Origin: an uncultured SAR116 cluster alpha proteobacterium | Lineage (GTDB): Bacteria > Pseudomonadota > Alphaproteobacteria > Puniceispirillales > Marisalimonadaceae | Direction of reading: 5' to 3' | Assembly (NCBI GenBank): GCA_902590245.1 | Contig: CACIWG010000012.1 | Span: 1-42,897, forward strand | DNA length: 42,897 bases | In this document: positions 1 to 8,130 of the stretch, one piece after another | How positions within the stretch are numbered: the stretch's first letter is position 1 | Layout of the letters: each line of letters begins with the position of its first letter | Position numbers and translations under genes: made by a program | Notes under the pieces: generated by a model | Databases searched by the model: none | What the model was told of the DNA's origin: nothing | The model's input: the letters and a program-made list of their open reading frames with translations, nothing else

Positions 1-1199
1 CAGAAACTGTCAATAACACTAACTCTTCAACTTTTGAAAATAAGAATGTAGGAACAGATAAGACAGTAACAGTTAATTCAATTACTCTTGTTGATGGTAG
101 TAATGGGGGGTTAGCTTCAAACTACTCTATATCGACTGGCCAAACAACAACGGCTAATATATCAAAAAAAACGCTAACAGTATCTGGTATAGCAGCTTCA
201 AACAAATCTTATGATGGCACTACATCGGTAACTTTAGATACATCTTCTGTTAGTTATAATGGACTTGTTTCGGGAGACTCTTTTGCTGGAAGTTTTTCAG
301 GAGTGTTTGCCAATGAAAATATTGGAACTGGAAGAATTGTTAATATTACATCAAGTTACAGTGGTGATGATATAGGTAATTATAATATTACAGATCAAAG
401 TACACATTTTGCTAATATTACAATTGGAAACCCTTCAATTATTGGCTTAAATGATCAAACAAAAAATTTTAATACATCATCATATACACTTCCAGGAACT
501 TCAAGTATTTCAGGGTTACCCATCGTATATTCTTCAAGCGATACATCAGTTGCAACTGTAGACTCTAACACTGGAAAAGTAACTTTTGTGAATATTGGAA
601 CAGTAACAATTTCTGCAAATATTGTTTCAACATTAAATTATAATTCTGCAACATCATCATATACTTTGGAAATAAATTTAAATGCTACTAATATTAATAA
701 TATTACAAGCAATGTTATTAATTCTTCAGGTATTACTGTTGTTAATCAGTCAACTACATTGAATAACACAAATTCATTTTCAAAAAGTTTAAGATTAGTT
801 CCAAAACAAGATAGTGGAAGCATTAATGCTAAAATAGTTGTTATTAAAGATAATTTTGATGCTAATGTAGAAGGAGTTTATATTGAAGAATCTTCTGGAG
901 GAAAAATATCAACTGAATTTAATGATGAAGAAGAAAAAGACAAGTTTGAAGAGCCGGGTGGTATAATTGATGAAAGAACAATCATCTTAAAAATTTCAGA
1001 AAATAACGAATATAATTACCAATTAGAATTAAGACAAAAAGGACTTGTTATTAAACCTTTAGATAATAGTTCAGTATCTTTTGTAGAAAGTAATAAAGGA
1101 TTAGTAATAGAATCTGCTATATCAGAAATAATGAACATAGTTGGTTTTGTTAAAGGTCAATTAAAAACTATTGTAATAGACATAAAGAATAGATTTTAG
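1..1199 (+). CDS. C-terminal part of a large repetitive surface adhesin (YDG and Ig-like domains), 5' end outside window
   Basis: The frame is open from base 3 to the stop at 1197-1199, giving 398 visible residues. A GTG at 303 is an internal codon, not a start. The product is rich in Ser, Thr, Asn and Gly. Around visible residues 58-140 it carries a YDG-type repeat (KTLTVSGI, then NKSYDGTT, then GVFANENIGTG), typical of filamentous-haemagglutinin-like secreted proteins. A bacterial Ig-like (Big_2-like) domain follows (YSSSDTSVATVDSNTGKVTF). The last ~170 residues are more charged, include an acidic stretch (NDEEEKDKFEEPGG) and match nothing I know. By family this is probably an exported adhesin, perhaps of the two-partner secretion type. 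The N-terminal signal and partner transporter are not visible. The gene overlaps the convergent downstream gene by 4 bp. Confidence 0.8.
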   Translation, partial: ETVNNTNSSTFENKNVGTDKTVTVNSITLVDGSNGGLASNYSISTGQTTTANISKKTLTVSGIAASNKSYDGTTSVTLDTSSVSYNGLVSGDSFAGSFSGVFANENIGTGRIVNITSSYSGDDIGNYNITDQSTHFANITIGNPSIIGLNDQTKNFNTSSYTLPGTSSISGLPIVYSSSDTSVATVDSNTGKVTFVNIGTVTISANIVSTLNYNSATSSYTLEINLNATNINNITSNVINSSGITVVNQSTTLNNTNSFSKSLRLVPKQDSGSINAKIVVIKDNFDANVEGVYIEESSGGKISTEFNDEEEKDKFEEPGGIIDERTIILKISENNEYNYQLELRQKGLVIKPLDNSSVSFVESNKGLVIESAISEIMNIVGFVKGQLKTIVIDIKNRF

Positions 1200-2044
1200 G
1201 GGATTTTTGGTATATTTTTTATACCTTCAACTATAGAATTTTCGTAATTATCTATTGTCAAATTTTTATCATTTTTAGATTTCGATTCTAAATAACTTAG
1301 CAAATCTTTTTCTAGAATTCCCATTGTATTTGTTTTATCAAAATTCTCCTTAGACCAATTTAAAGTATCATAATTTTGTGCAAACCAATTATCGCCTGTT
1401 GAACATTTTATAACATCAAGTAATTGTTTTTCGGTTAATCCAAAATCATGAAGCTGGGACAACACATTTCTAGTTGCTAATACTGATGAGGCAGCAATAA
1501 AGTTATTAAGTAGTTTAACTGACATGCCTTTACCAAAATCACCAATATGGAGTATATTATCTCCCAATATATTAAGTAGTGGCATTATATTTTGTACTTC
1601 ATCATTTTTTCCACCTACCATAAATGTCAATGTGCCTTCTTTAGCTTTAATAGTTGAACCAGACATTGGAGTATCAATTAATATAAAATGATCTGGTAAT
1701 TTTTTTTTAAGATTTAATATGTAAGTTATTGGTAATGTTGAACAAATTAATATAGTAGCATGTTTTTTTAATAAAAATTTATCATTATTAACTAATAAAT
1801 CTTCTGTTTCTTTTGTATCTCTTACTATTGTTAAAATAACATCATTTTTAATAAAAAAATCAGACTTTGACGGTATATATTTATTTCCAAAATCTTTAAA
1901 ATTGTCACTTGCTTTTATGTCATGCCCGGTAGCGTTAACATTATTTTGTAATAGAACTTTTAACATTGGATAGCCCATTTCACCACATCCAGCTATGCCA
2001 ATTTTTTGATTTAGGATATTTGATTGGTTGTTTGTTCTAGACAT
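1196..2044 (-). CDS. NAD(P)-dependent beta-hydroxyacid dehydrogenase (3-hydroxyisobutyrate dehydrogenase family)
   Basis: This 282-residue protein has the family's usual length. The Rossmann dinucleotide motif GIAGCGEMG is at residues 16-24. The substrate-binding signature DTPMSGSTIKAKEGTLTFMVGG-like segment spans about 124-145. The catalytic lysine context GMSVKLLNNF places Lys177 where the family expects it. Members oxidise 3-hydroxyisobutyrate, tartronate semialdehyde or other short beta-hydroxy acids with NAD(P), in the cytoplasm. The exact substrate cannot be read from sequence. It starts 47 bp from the divergent hydratase-2-like gene, and a CoA-transferase follows, so a short-chain acid degradation role is an inference. 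The Met start is 15 residues before the Rossmann strand, slightly longer than many homologues. Confidence 0.85.
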   Translation of the reverse strand: MSRTNNQSNILNQKIGIAGCGEMGYPMLKVLLQNNVNATGHDIKASDNFKDFGNKYIPSKSDFFIKNDVILTIVRDTKETEDLLVNNDKFLLKKHATILICSTLPITYILNLKKKLPDHFILIDTPMSGSTIKAKEGTLTFMVGGKNDEVQNIMPLLNILGDNILHIGDFGKGMSVKLLNNFIAASSVLATRNVLSQLHDFGLTEKQLLDVIKCSTGDNWFAQNYDTLNWSKENFDKTNTMGILEKDLLSYLESKSKNDKNLTIDNYENSIVEGIKNIPKIP

Positions 2045-2091
2045 AATTGTCGATTATAATAATATTGATAAAGATTTTACAAATTATTTAT

Positions 2092-2928
2092 ATGAATATT
2101 GAAGAATTAAAAAAATGGATAGGTTCTTCTGAAACATCTGAAGATATAATAACATCATCACTTGAACAAAGATTTAGAGCAACTTTAGATATAGACCCTG
2201 GAAATCCAAAGACAGGTGATACTGCTTCTAGTGGTATACATTGGACTTTAGCACCACCGGTATATAAACACTCTGATTTAGGCAAAGACTCTCATCCAAA
2301 AAAAGGAGGTTTTCTGCCTCCTATAACTTTACCTAGGAGAATGTGGGCAGGTTGTGAAACTGATTTTTATTCTAAACTTTATATTGGAGACAAGGTAACA
2401 AAAATATCCACAGTAGATGACATCACATTGAAAGAAGGTAGATCAGGAAAGTTATGTTTTGTTAAAGCGAAATATCAATTTTATGTAAATAATAAAATTA
2501 AGATTAAAGAATTTCATAATATTGTTTATAGAGATATAAACACAAATCAGAACGTTCAAAAAGTTAAATTACCTTTTGATACATTTGATGATGAAAAATC
2601 AATTTACACTCATCCTACAATTATGTTTCGTTATTCAGCTATCACATTTAATGGACATAGAATCCACTATGATTATCCATATTCAATCAAAGAAGAATTT
2701 TATCCAGATTTGGTTTTTCATGGACCATTACAGGCAACACTACTTTTAAATTTATCTGAAACAAATGCAAAAAAAAAAGTTAAAAAATTTATCCATAAGG
2801 GTGTCTCACCTGTATTTGCAAATATGAATTTAAAATTAAAATTAAAAAGACATAGTGATAAAGAATACCATTTGTTTTCGGAGACTGAAACTAATGGAAT
2901 GGCAATGGAAGCTATATCTTACTTTTAA
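2092..2928 (+). CDS. MaoC / hydratase-2 family enzyme, mesaconyl-C4-CoA hydratase-like (HTD2-like)
   Basis: The 278-residue product starts at ATG 2092. An upstream in-frame TTG at 2047 would add a hydrophobic 15-residue tail not expected in the family. The second half carries the hydratase-2 signature FNGHRIHYDYPY followed by HGPLQATLL, matching mesaconyl-C4-CoA hydratases and the fungal/mammalian HTD2 type of 3-hydroxyacyl-thioester dehydratase. The N-terminal half (IHWTLAPP, PPITLPRRMWAG) matches the FAS1-dehydratase-like domain of the same enzymes. It probably adds or removes water on a short or branched CoA thioester in the cytoplasm. The adjacent convergent family III CoA-transferase (stop 1 bp away) is a frequent partner of such hydratases, supporting C4/C5 dicarboxyl-CoA metabolism. 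The substrate remains an inference. Confidence 0.75.
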   Translation: MNIEELKKWIGSSETSEDIITSSLEQRFRATLDIDPGNPKTGDTASSGIHWTLAPPVYKHSDLGKDSHPKKGGFLPPITLPRRMWAGCETDFYSKLYIGDKVTKISTVDDITLKEGRSGKLCFVKAKYQFYVNNKIKIKEFHNIVYRDINTNQNVQKVKLPFDTFDDEKSIYTHPTIMFRYSAITFNGHRIHYDYPYSIKEEFYPDLVFHGPLQATLLLNLSETNAKKKVKKFIHKGVSPVFANMNLKLKLKRHSDKEYHLFSETETNGMAMEAISYF

Positions 2929-2929
2929 C

Positions 2930-4069
2930 TTAAACTTTAAATTCTTTTCTTATTTTATTTGAGTGATAATTTAGTTCAGGTACATTTTTTGCAAACTGAT
3001 GTACACCATCATGTTCAGCTCCAGGAGCTATCATCTTAACTTTACCTTTTGGCGCATTAACCTCAATAAATTGATTTTGTGGATGAATTGAAAATTGATC
3101 TATGTTTGAAATTCTTCCATATGCAATGCCACCTACTTCACACTTTTTAATTATTTGATCTCGAGTGTGTTTCTTAAATTTAGTGTTGATGATTTTTTCT
3201 AACTTATCAGTGTTAACTACCCTTACGTTGTTTGAACAAAACATTTCATTAGTAGCAATATTTTCATCCTCAAGAACAAATTTACAAAAATTAAGCCATT
3301 CTCTTTCATTTTGAATGCCAATTAAAATTTCTAAATTGTCAGAACATTCAAAAGATGCGTATGGTGTGATAGTAGGGTGTCTTATACCACATCTTTTAGG
3401 CTCTTTATTTGAGTAGACATATTGTAAGTAAGGAACATTCATCCAATCAGATAATGCTGAAAATAAAGATACTGAAATATGTCTTCCTTTACCTGTTTTT
3501 TGTCTACCTAAGAGAGCTTGCAGAACGGCATTTAATGCTGTCATTCCTGCTGAAATGTCGCATACTGAAACACCTACTCTTGATCTTCCTTTTTCAATTT
3601 TATTTTCTGGAACACCTGTTAAGTCTGTGAGACCAGTTTCTGCTTGAATGAGCATATCATATGCTTTTTGATTCATATATGGACCCTTCTCACCAAAACC
3701 TGTTATTGAACAAGTAATTAGTTTAGGGTATTGATCTCTCAATTCTTTTAAATTAAGTCCTAATCTTTCGAATGCACCAGGAGCTAAATTTTGAATTAAA
3801 ATATCAGATTTCTTTATTATATTTTTTAAAACTTGTAGATCATTTTTTTCTTTTAAATTTAAAGCTATCGACTCTTTTCCACGGTTTAGCCAAACAAAAT
3901 AGGCACTATCTCCATTAACAAAATCGTCATATTTTCTTGCAAAGTCTCCTTCGTGTCTCTCAACTTTTATGACTCTAGCTCCAGCATCTGCTAGTCTGCT
4001 TGATAAGTATGGAGCTGCAACAGCTTGTTCAATTGAGACTACTAATATATTTTCTAAATCTTTTGACAT
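2930..4069 (-). CDS. Family III CoA-transferase (CaiB/BaiF family)
   Basis: This 379-residue protein has the usual family III length. The N-terminal EQAVAAPYLSSRLADAGARVIKVE segment is a standard CaiB/BaiF opening. NRGKESIALNLK and ITGFGEKGPY follow, and the catalytic aspartate is seen in AYDMLIQAETG (Asp138). These enzymes move CoA between carboxylic acids through an aspartyl-CoA anhydride. The neighbouring hydratase-2-like enzyme and hydroxyacid dehydrogenase suggest substrates such as mesaconate, itaconate, citramalate or a related branched acid, but this is inferred from context only. The gene converges on the hydratase gene. Its start faces the glutathione reductase gene across 88 bp of very AT-rich DNA that must hold both promoters. 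Confidence 0.85.
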   Translation of the reverse strand: MSKDLENILVVSIEQAVAAPYLSSRLADAGARVIKVERHEGDFARKYDDFVNGDSAYFVWLNRGKESIALNLKEKNDLQVLKNIIKKSDILIQNLAPGAFERLGLNLKELRDQYPKLITCSITGFGEKGPYMNQKAYDMLIQAETGLTDLTGVPENKIEKGRSRVGVSVCDISAGMTALNAVLQALLGRQKTGKGRHISVSLFSALSDWMNVPYLQYVYSNKEPKRCGIRHPTITPYASFECSDNLEILIGIQNEREWLNFCKFVLEDENIATNEMFCSNNVRVVNTDKLEKIINTKFKKHTRDQIIKKCEVGGIAYGRISNIDQFSIHPQNQFIEVNAPKGKVKMIAPGAEHDGVHQFAKNVPELNYHSNKIRKEFKV

Positions 4070-4157
4070 ACGTGAACTATAATATAAATTATCGTAAAAT
4101 ATAATATGAATTAAAAAAACATTTAATTATCTTTATTTTCGCTTATAAAAATATAAT

Positions 4158-5507
4158 ATGAATAATTTTGACTATGATTTGATTGTCATTGGTGCAGGTT
4201 CAGGTGGAACAAGAGCGGCAAGGATAGCTGCTGGATATGGTGCCAAAACGGCTGTAATTGAAGGAGACAGACCAGGTGGCACATGTGTTTTGCGTGGTTG
4301 TGTACCTAAAAAACTGCTAATCTATGGCTCTGAATTTTCTCATCAAGTTGAAGATGCTATAGGTTATGGTTGGGAAACTGGTAGTTTTAAATCAAATTGG
4401 AAAAATTTGATTTCAAAAAAAAATAAAGAGTTAGATCGACTTCATGATATTTATAAAAACTTAATAATCAATTCTGGTTGCAATTTAATATCAGGATGGG
4501 GAAAGATTTTATCTGCTCATGAAGTTTTAGTAAAAAATGAAAATTCAAAAGAACGTAAAATTTCTGCAAAAAAAATAATGATAGCAGTAGGTGGAAAATC
4601 AAGTTTTCCTAAATTTGATGGCAATTTGAACATGATTAATTCTGATGAAGCATTAGATTTAAACGACTTGCCAAAATCAATTTTAATATATGGATCTGGT
4701 TATATAGCTGTAGAATTTGCAGGTATTTTTAACGGTTTTGGCGTTGAAACAAACTTAGTTTTTAGGTCAGATTTTGTTTTAAGGGGTTTTGATATAGATA
4801 TAAGAAAGAAACTTACCGAACAAATAAAAAATAGAGGAATAAAAGTATTTTCTAAAGCAACAATTGAAAAAATAGAAGGAAGTGATCCATTCGTATCGCA
4901 ACTTTCTAATGGGAGAAAAATTTTAAGTGATAAAGTTATGGGAGCTACTGGACGTATTCCAAATATAAAAACGTTAGGATTAAATGAAGTAGGTATAAAA
5001 ACGGGCAAACAAGGTAACATAATGGTAAATAAATTTAATCAGACTAATATTGAATCTATTTATGCTATTGGTGATGTTACAGATAGAATAAATTTAACTC
5101 CAATAGCAATTGCTGAAGGTCACGCATTTTCTGATAGAGAGTTTGGAAATAAAAATAGATTTATTTCATATGACAATGTTCCAAGCGCTGTATTTTCTCA
5201 ACCACCAGTATCAGTTGTTGGTTTAACTCTTGAAGATGCGAAAACATTAAACATAAAGGCAAAAGAATTTGTGTCTGAATTTAATCCTTTGAAAAATACA
5301 ATAACTGGTAAACAAGAGAAAACTTTAATGAAACTTGTTGTTGATGAAAAAGACAAAGTTTTAGGTGCTCATATGCTTGGAGACTATTCCCCAGAAATTA
5401 TTCAAGGTATAGCAGTATCGATAAAAGCAGGAGCAAAAAAATCAGATTTTGATGCCACTATTGGGATACATCCAACAGCAGCTGAAGAATTTGTTACCAT
5501 GAAATAA
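4158..5507 (+). CDS. gor: Glutathione-disulfide reductase
   Basis: The 449-residue flavoprotein begins with the FAD-binding IVIGAGSGGTRAAR. The redox-active disulfide motif GGTCVLRGCVPKK (Cys43 and Cys48) follows. A second Rossmann motif (YGSGYIAVEFAGIFNGFG) and the FAD site AIGDVTDRINLTPIAIAEG are in place. The C-terminal interface HPTAAEEFVTMK supplies the catalytic histidine and glutamate. It reduces glutathione disulfide with NADPH and keeps the cytoplasmic thiol pool reduced. The C-terminus and VLRGCVPKK favour Gor over dihydrolipoamide or mercuric reductase. No clear Shine-Dalgarno site is present. A TATAAA-like sequence at 4144-4149 lies so near the ATG that a very short or absent leader is possible. 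It is the first gene of the plus-strand array. Confidence 0.93.
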   Translation: MNNFDYDLIVIGAGSGGTRAARIAAGYGAKTAVIEGDRPGGTCVLRGCVPKKLLIYGSEFSHQVEDAIGYGWETGSFKSNWKNLISKKNKELDRLHDIYKNLIINSGCNLISGWGKILSAHEVLVKNENSKERKISAKKIMIAVGGKSSFPKFDGNLNMINSDEALDLNDLPKSILIYGSGYIAVEFAGIFNGFGVETNLVFRSDFVLRGFDIDIRKKLTEQIKNRGIKVFSKATIEKIEGSDPFVSQLSNGRKILSDKVMGATGRIPNIKTLGLNEVGIKTGKQGNIMVNKFNQTNIESIYAIGDVTDRINLTPIAIAEGHAFSDREFGNKNRFISYDNVPSAVFSQPPVSVVGLTLEDAKTLNIKAKEFVSEFNPLKNTITGKQEKTLMKLVVDEKDKVLGAHMLGDYSPEIIQGIAVSIKAGAKKSDFDATIGIHPTAAEEFVTMK

Positions 5508-5565
5508 AATTTATTAACATTGATAAAAATTATTTTTATTATAATCTCATTTAAAAGGTATTGAT

Positions 5566-6924
5566 ATGAAATGGACGATTGACTCTTGGCAAAATTATCC
5601 AATAAAACAAGTGCCAACATATAATGATCATAATGAACTTAAAATTGTTGAGGATGAACTTTCACTGAGACCTCCTCTAGTATTTGCAGAAGAAGTTAGA
5701 AGACTTCGAAGAAGACTAGCATCTGTAGCGGAGGGTAAAGCATTTTTATTACAAGGTGGTGATTGTGCTGAATCTTTTTTAGAACATAATGCAAATAATA
5801 TTAGAGATAGTTTTAAAGTTATACTTCAAATGGCAGCTGTACTTACTTATGGCTCTTCATTACCCGTCATTAAAATTGGAAGGTTTGCTGGTCAATATTC
5901 AAAGCCAAGATCATCTCCAACCGAAGTTATAGATGGCATCGAACTTCCAAGTTATAAAGGCGACATGATCAATGATATGGCCTTTACAAAAGAAGGTAGA
6001 AACCCTGATCCAAATAGACTTTTAATGGCATATGATAAGTCAGCCTCTACACTAAATTTGTTACGAGCATTTGCAAGTGGAGGAATGGCAGATTTGAACA
6101 AAATTCAAGAGTGGAATTTAGAATTTGTTAAAGGAACAGATGAAGTTAATCGATATATTGAAATAGCTGAAAAAATATCAGAAGCTTTAACTTTTATGAA
6201 AGCCTGTGGAATTACTCCAAGTAATACATTGCAGTTAAGAGAAACTGAGTTTTACACTTCACATGAGGGTTTATTACTGAATTATGAAGAAGCTCTTACT
6301 AGAAAAGATACCATAACTGAGGAAAAGGGATGGTTTGCGACTTCAGCGCATATGTTGTGGATTGGTGACAGAACAAGAGATTTAGATGGTGCTCATGTAG
6401 AATATATGAAAGGAATAGCAAATCCTATTGGCTTAAAATGTGGTCCTTCAACTGATCCAGATGAACTTTTAAAACTAGTAGAAACCTTAAATCCTACAAA
6501 TTCGTTTGGAAGATTAACTTTGATCGCAAGAATGGGTGCTTCTCAAGTAAGAGATAAGTTGTCTCCACTTGTAAAAGCTATAAAAAAGTCTGGATTTGCA
6601 GTTGGATGGTGTTGTGATCCAATGCATGGCAACACAATAAAGGCATCAAATGGTTATAAAACAAGAAAAGTTGATGATATAATGGAAGAGGTAAAAGGTT
6701 TTTTTGAAGTTCATTTCGAAAATAGTACTGTTCCTGGTGGTGTTCATTTTGAAATGACTGGTCAAAATGTAACTGAGTGTGTTGGTGGTATATATAATGT
6801 TAAAGAAGATAATTTAAGTGATAGGTATCATACTCATTGTGACCCTAGATTAAATGCGAATCAATCACTGGAATTAGCTTTTCTTTTAGCTGAATTATTA
6901 GTAAATAAAAGGAAAAGTAACTAA
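5566..6924 (+). CDS. aroG: Class II 3-deoxy-7-phosphoheptulonate (DAHP) synthase
   Basis: The 452-residue product matches class II (plant/actinobacterial-type) DAHP synthases along its length. It has KWTIDSWQ at the N-terminus, the metal-site cysteine in LLQGGDCAESF (Cys67), TSAHMLWIGDRTRDLDGAHVEY, KCGPSTDPDELLKL, RMGASQVRDKLSPL, GWCCDPMHGNTIK and GGVHFEMTGQNVTECVGG. It condenses phosphoenolpyruvate and erythrose 4-phosphate, the first step of the shikimate pathway, and needs a divalent metal. An AAAAGG site lies upstream of the ATG. It sits 58 bp after gor and 17 bp before the NAD-salvage gene. Class II enzymes often replace the E. coli class I type in alphaproteobacteria. No separate regulatory domain is visible. 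Confidence 0.95.
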   Translation: MKWTIDSWQNYPIKQVPTYNDHNELKIVEDELSLRPPLVFAEEVRRLRRRLASVAEGKAFLLQGGDCAESFLEHNANNIRDSFKVILQMAAVLTYGSSLPVIKIGRFAGQYSKPRSSPTEVIDGIELPSYKGDMINDMAFTKEGRNPDPNRLLMAYDKSASTLNLLRAFASGGMADLNKIQEWNLEFVKGTDEVNRYIEIAEKISEALTFMKACGITPSNTLQLRETEFYTSHEGLLLNYEEALTRKDTITEEKGWFATSAHMLWIGDRTRDLDGAHVEYMKGIANPIGLKCGPSTDPDELLKLVETLNPTNSFGRLTLIARMGASQVRDKLSPLVKAIKKSGFAVGWCCDPMHGNTIKASNGYKTRKVDDIMEEVKGFFEVHFENSTVPGGVHFEMTGQNVTECVGGIYNVKEDNLSDRYHTHCDPRLNANQSLELAFLLAELLVNKRKSN

Positions 6925-6941
6925 GCTAAAATTTTATTAAT

Positions 6942-8108
6942 ATGGTTAATATAAATAAAACAACAAATTCAAAAGACATATTTGATAATTCAAGACCTAA
7001 TATCAATGACTTACCATCAATCACTGATAGTTATTTTACAAAAAGTAAATCTATTGTATCAAAATTTGGTGATACTGAAGTGACTTATGCAATTTTTATG
7101 AGAAGACCAGTTTTATCAGCACTTAATCCTGCCTTAAAATGGCTTGATAGTGTTTTGAAAGAAAGAAATAGCAAAATTAATGTTAAGAGATTTTTTGAAG
7201 AAGGTGATTATGTTGGTGCTGGTGAACCCTTAGCATATATATCTGGCTCTTTTTTTAACCTTGTAGATTTAGAAACAGCTTTATTACAAAAGATTGGAGC
7301 AACATGTGTTGCTGCATATAATGCAAAATCCATGGTAAGTTCTTTACCTTATGCTTCTTTTCTTGCCATGGATGCTAGGCACTGTGCAGGGACTGATATG
7401 GCGGATTTGATGGCCTATGGCGCTTTTGTTGGTTCAGAGTCTGCTAAGAAAGAAAATGATGTTGTTGGATTTATTGGATGTGCTACAGATAGAACAGCAT
7501 TTTTGTTTGATAAAAAAACTGGCTTGGGCACAATGCCTCATGCTTTAATTGGTTATGCAGGCACAACACTTGAAGCTGCAAAAATGTACTATAAAACATT
7601 TCCAAATGAACCATTAACTGTATTAATTGATTATTTCGGAAAAGAAATTACGGATGGATTGTCAGTTGCAAAATATTTTAAAAATCTCGCAGAAGATGGG
7701 AAACTATCACTTCGTCTAGATACACATGGCAGTAGATATTTAGAAGGTTTAGATGTAGCAGGTTCATATGATGTATTAGAGAGAAATGCTCCTGATTCTA
7801 TAAGAGGTTACCGTACAGAACAAGAGTTGAGATATTTAATAGGTACTGGAGTTTCAGCAGCTTCAGTTTGGAGATTGCGTGAAATTCTAGATGATGCAAA
7901 ATTTCAAAAAGTAAAAATTGTTGCAAGTAGTGGATTTGGGCCAGAAAAATGTAAAGTTTTTTCCTATGCTAATGTTCCAGTTGATACTATAGGTACTGGG
8001 TCATATTTGCCAAGTAAATGGTCTGAAACATATGCTACAGCAGACATAGTGTCCTATGGTGGAAAATCAATGGTTAAACTAGGTAGGGAATTTCTATTTA
8101 AGAAATAG
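6942..8108 (+). CDS. pncB: Nicotinate phosphoribosyltransferase
   Basis: This 388-residue protein matches the shorter archaeal-type nicotinate phosphoribosyltransferases. SITDSYFTKS is near the start, followed by VTYAIFMRRP, FFNLVDLETALLQKIG, MDARHCAGTDMADLMAYGAFVGSESA, GTMPHALIGYAG, LIDYFGKE and IVASSGFGPEKC. The enzyme joins nicotinate to PRPP to give nicotinate mononucleotide, the Preiss-Handler entry to NAD, in the cytoplasm. The next gene, 22 bp downstream, is NAD synthetase, the last step of the same route, so the pair forms a salvage-to-NAD unit. Confusion with quinolinate or nicotinamide phosphoribosyltransferase is possible in principle, but the motifs and length favour nicotinate. 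Confidence 0.85.
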   Translation: MVNINKTTNSKDIFDNSRPNINDLPSITDSYFTKSKSIVSKFGDTEVTYAIFMRRPVLSALNPALKWLDSVLKERNSKINVKRFFEEGDYVGAGEPLAYISGSFFNLVDLETALLQKIGATCVAAYNAKSMVSSLPYASFLAMDARHCAGTDMADLMAYGAFVGSESAKKENDVVGFIGCATDRTAFLFDKKTGLGTMPHALIGYAGTTLEAAKMYYKTFPNEPLTVLIDYFGKEITDGLSVAKYFKNLAEDGKLSLRLDTHGSRYLEGLDVAGSYDVLERNAPDSIRGYRTEQELRYLIGTGVSAASVWRLREILDDAKFQKVKIVASSGFGPEKCKVFSYANVPVDTIGTGSYLPSKWSETYATADIVSYGGKSMVKLGREFLFKK

Positions 8109-8130
8109 AATTTATAACTATATATAAACT

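Noticed and set aside
303-1199. Adhesin gene starting at GTG 303
   Set aside because: The same frame is open from base 3 and the residues upstream of 303 are part of the YDG repeat. The GTG is internal and the gene is cut by the window edge.
2047-2091. TTG 2047 as start of the hydratase-like gene
   Set aside because: It would add a hydrophobic 15-residue tail not known in the family. ATG 2092 gives the expected N-terminus.
4700-5020. Antisense ORF of 106 codons inside gor
   Set aside because: It lies entirely on the opposite strand of a clear enzyme gene, has no ribosome site and no recognisable product. The same applies to similar long antisense frames inside rpsD-region, purL and molybdenum hydroxylase genes.
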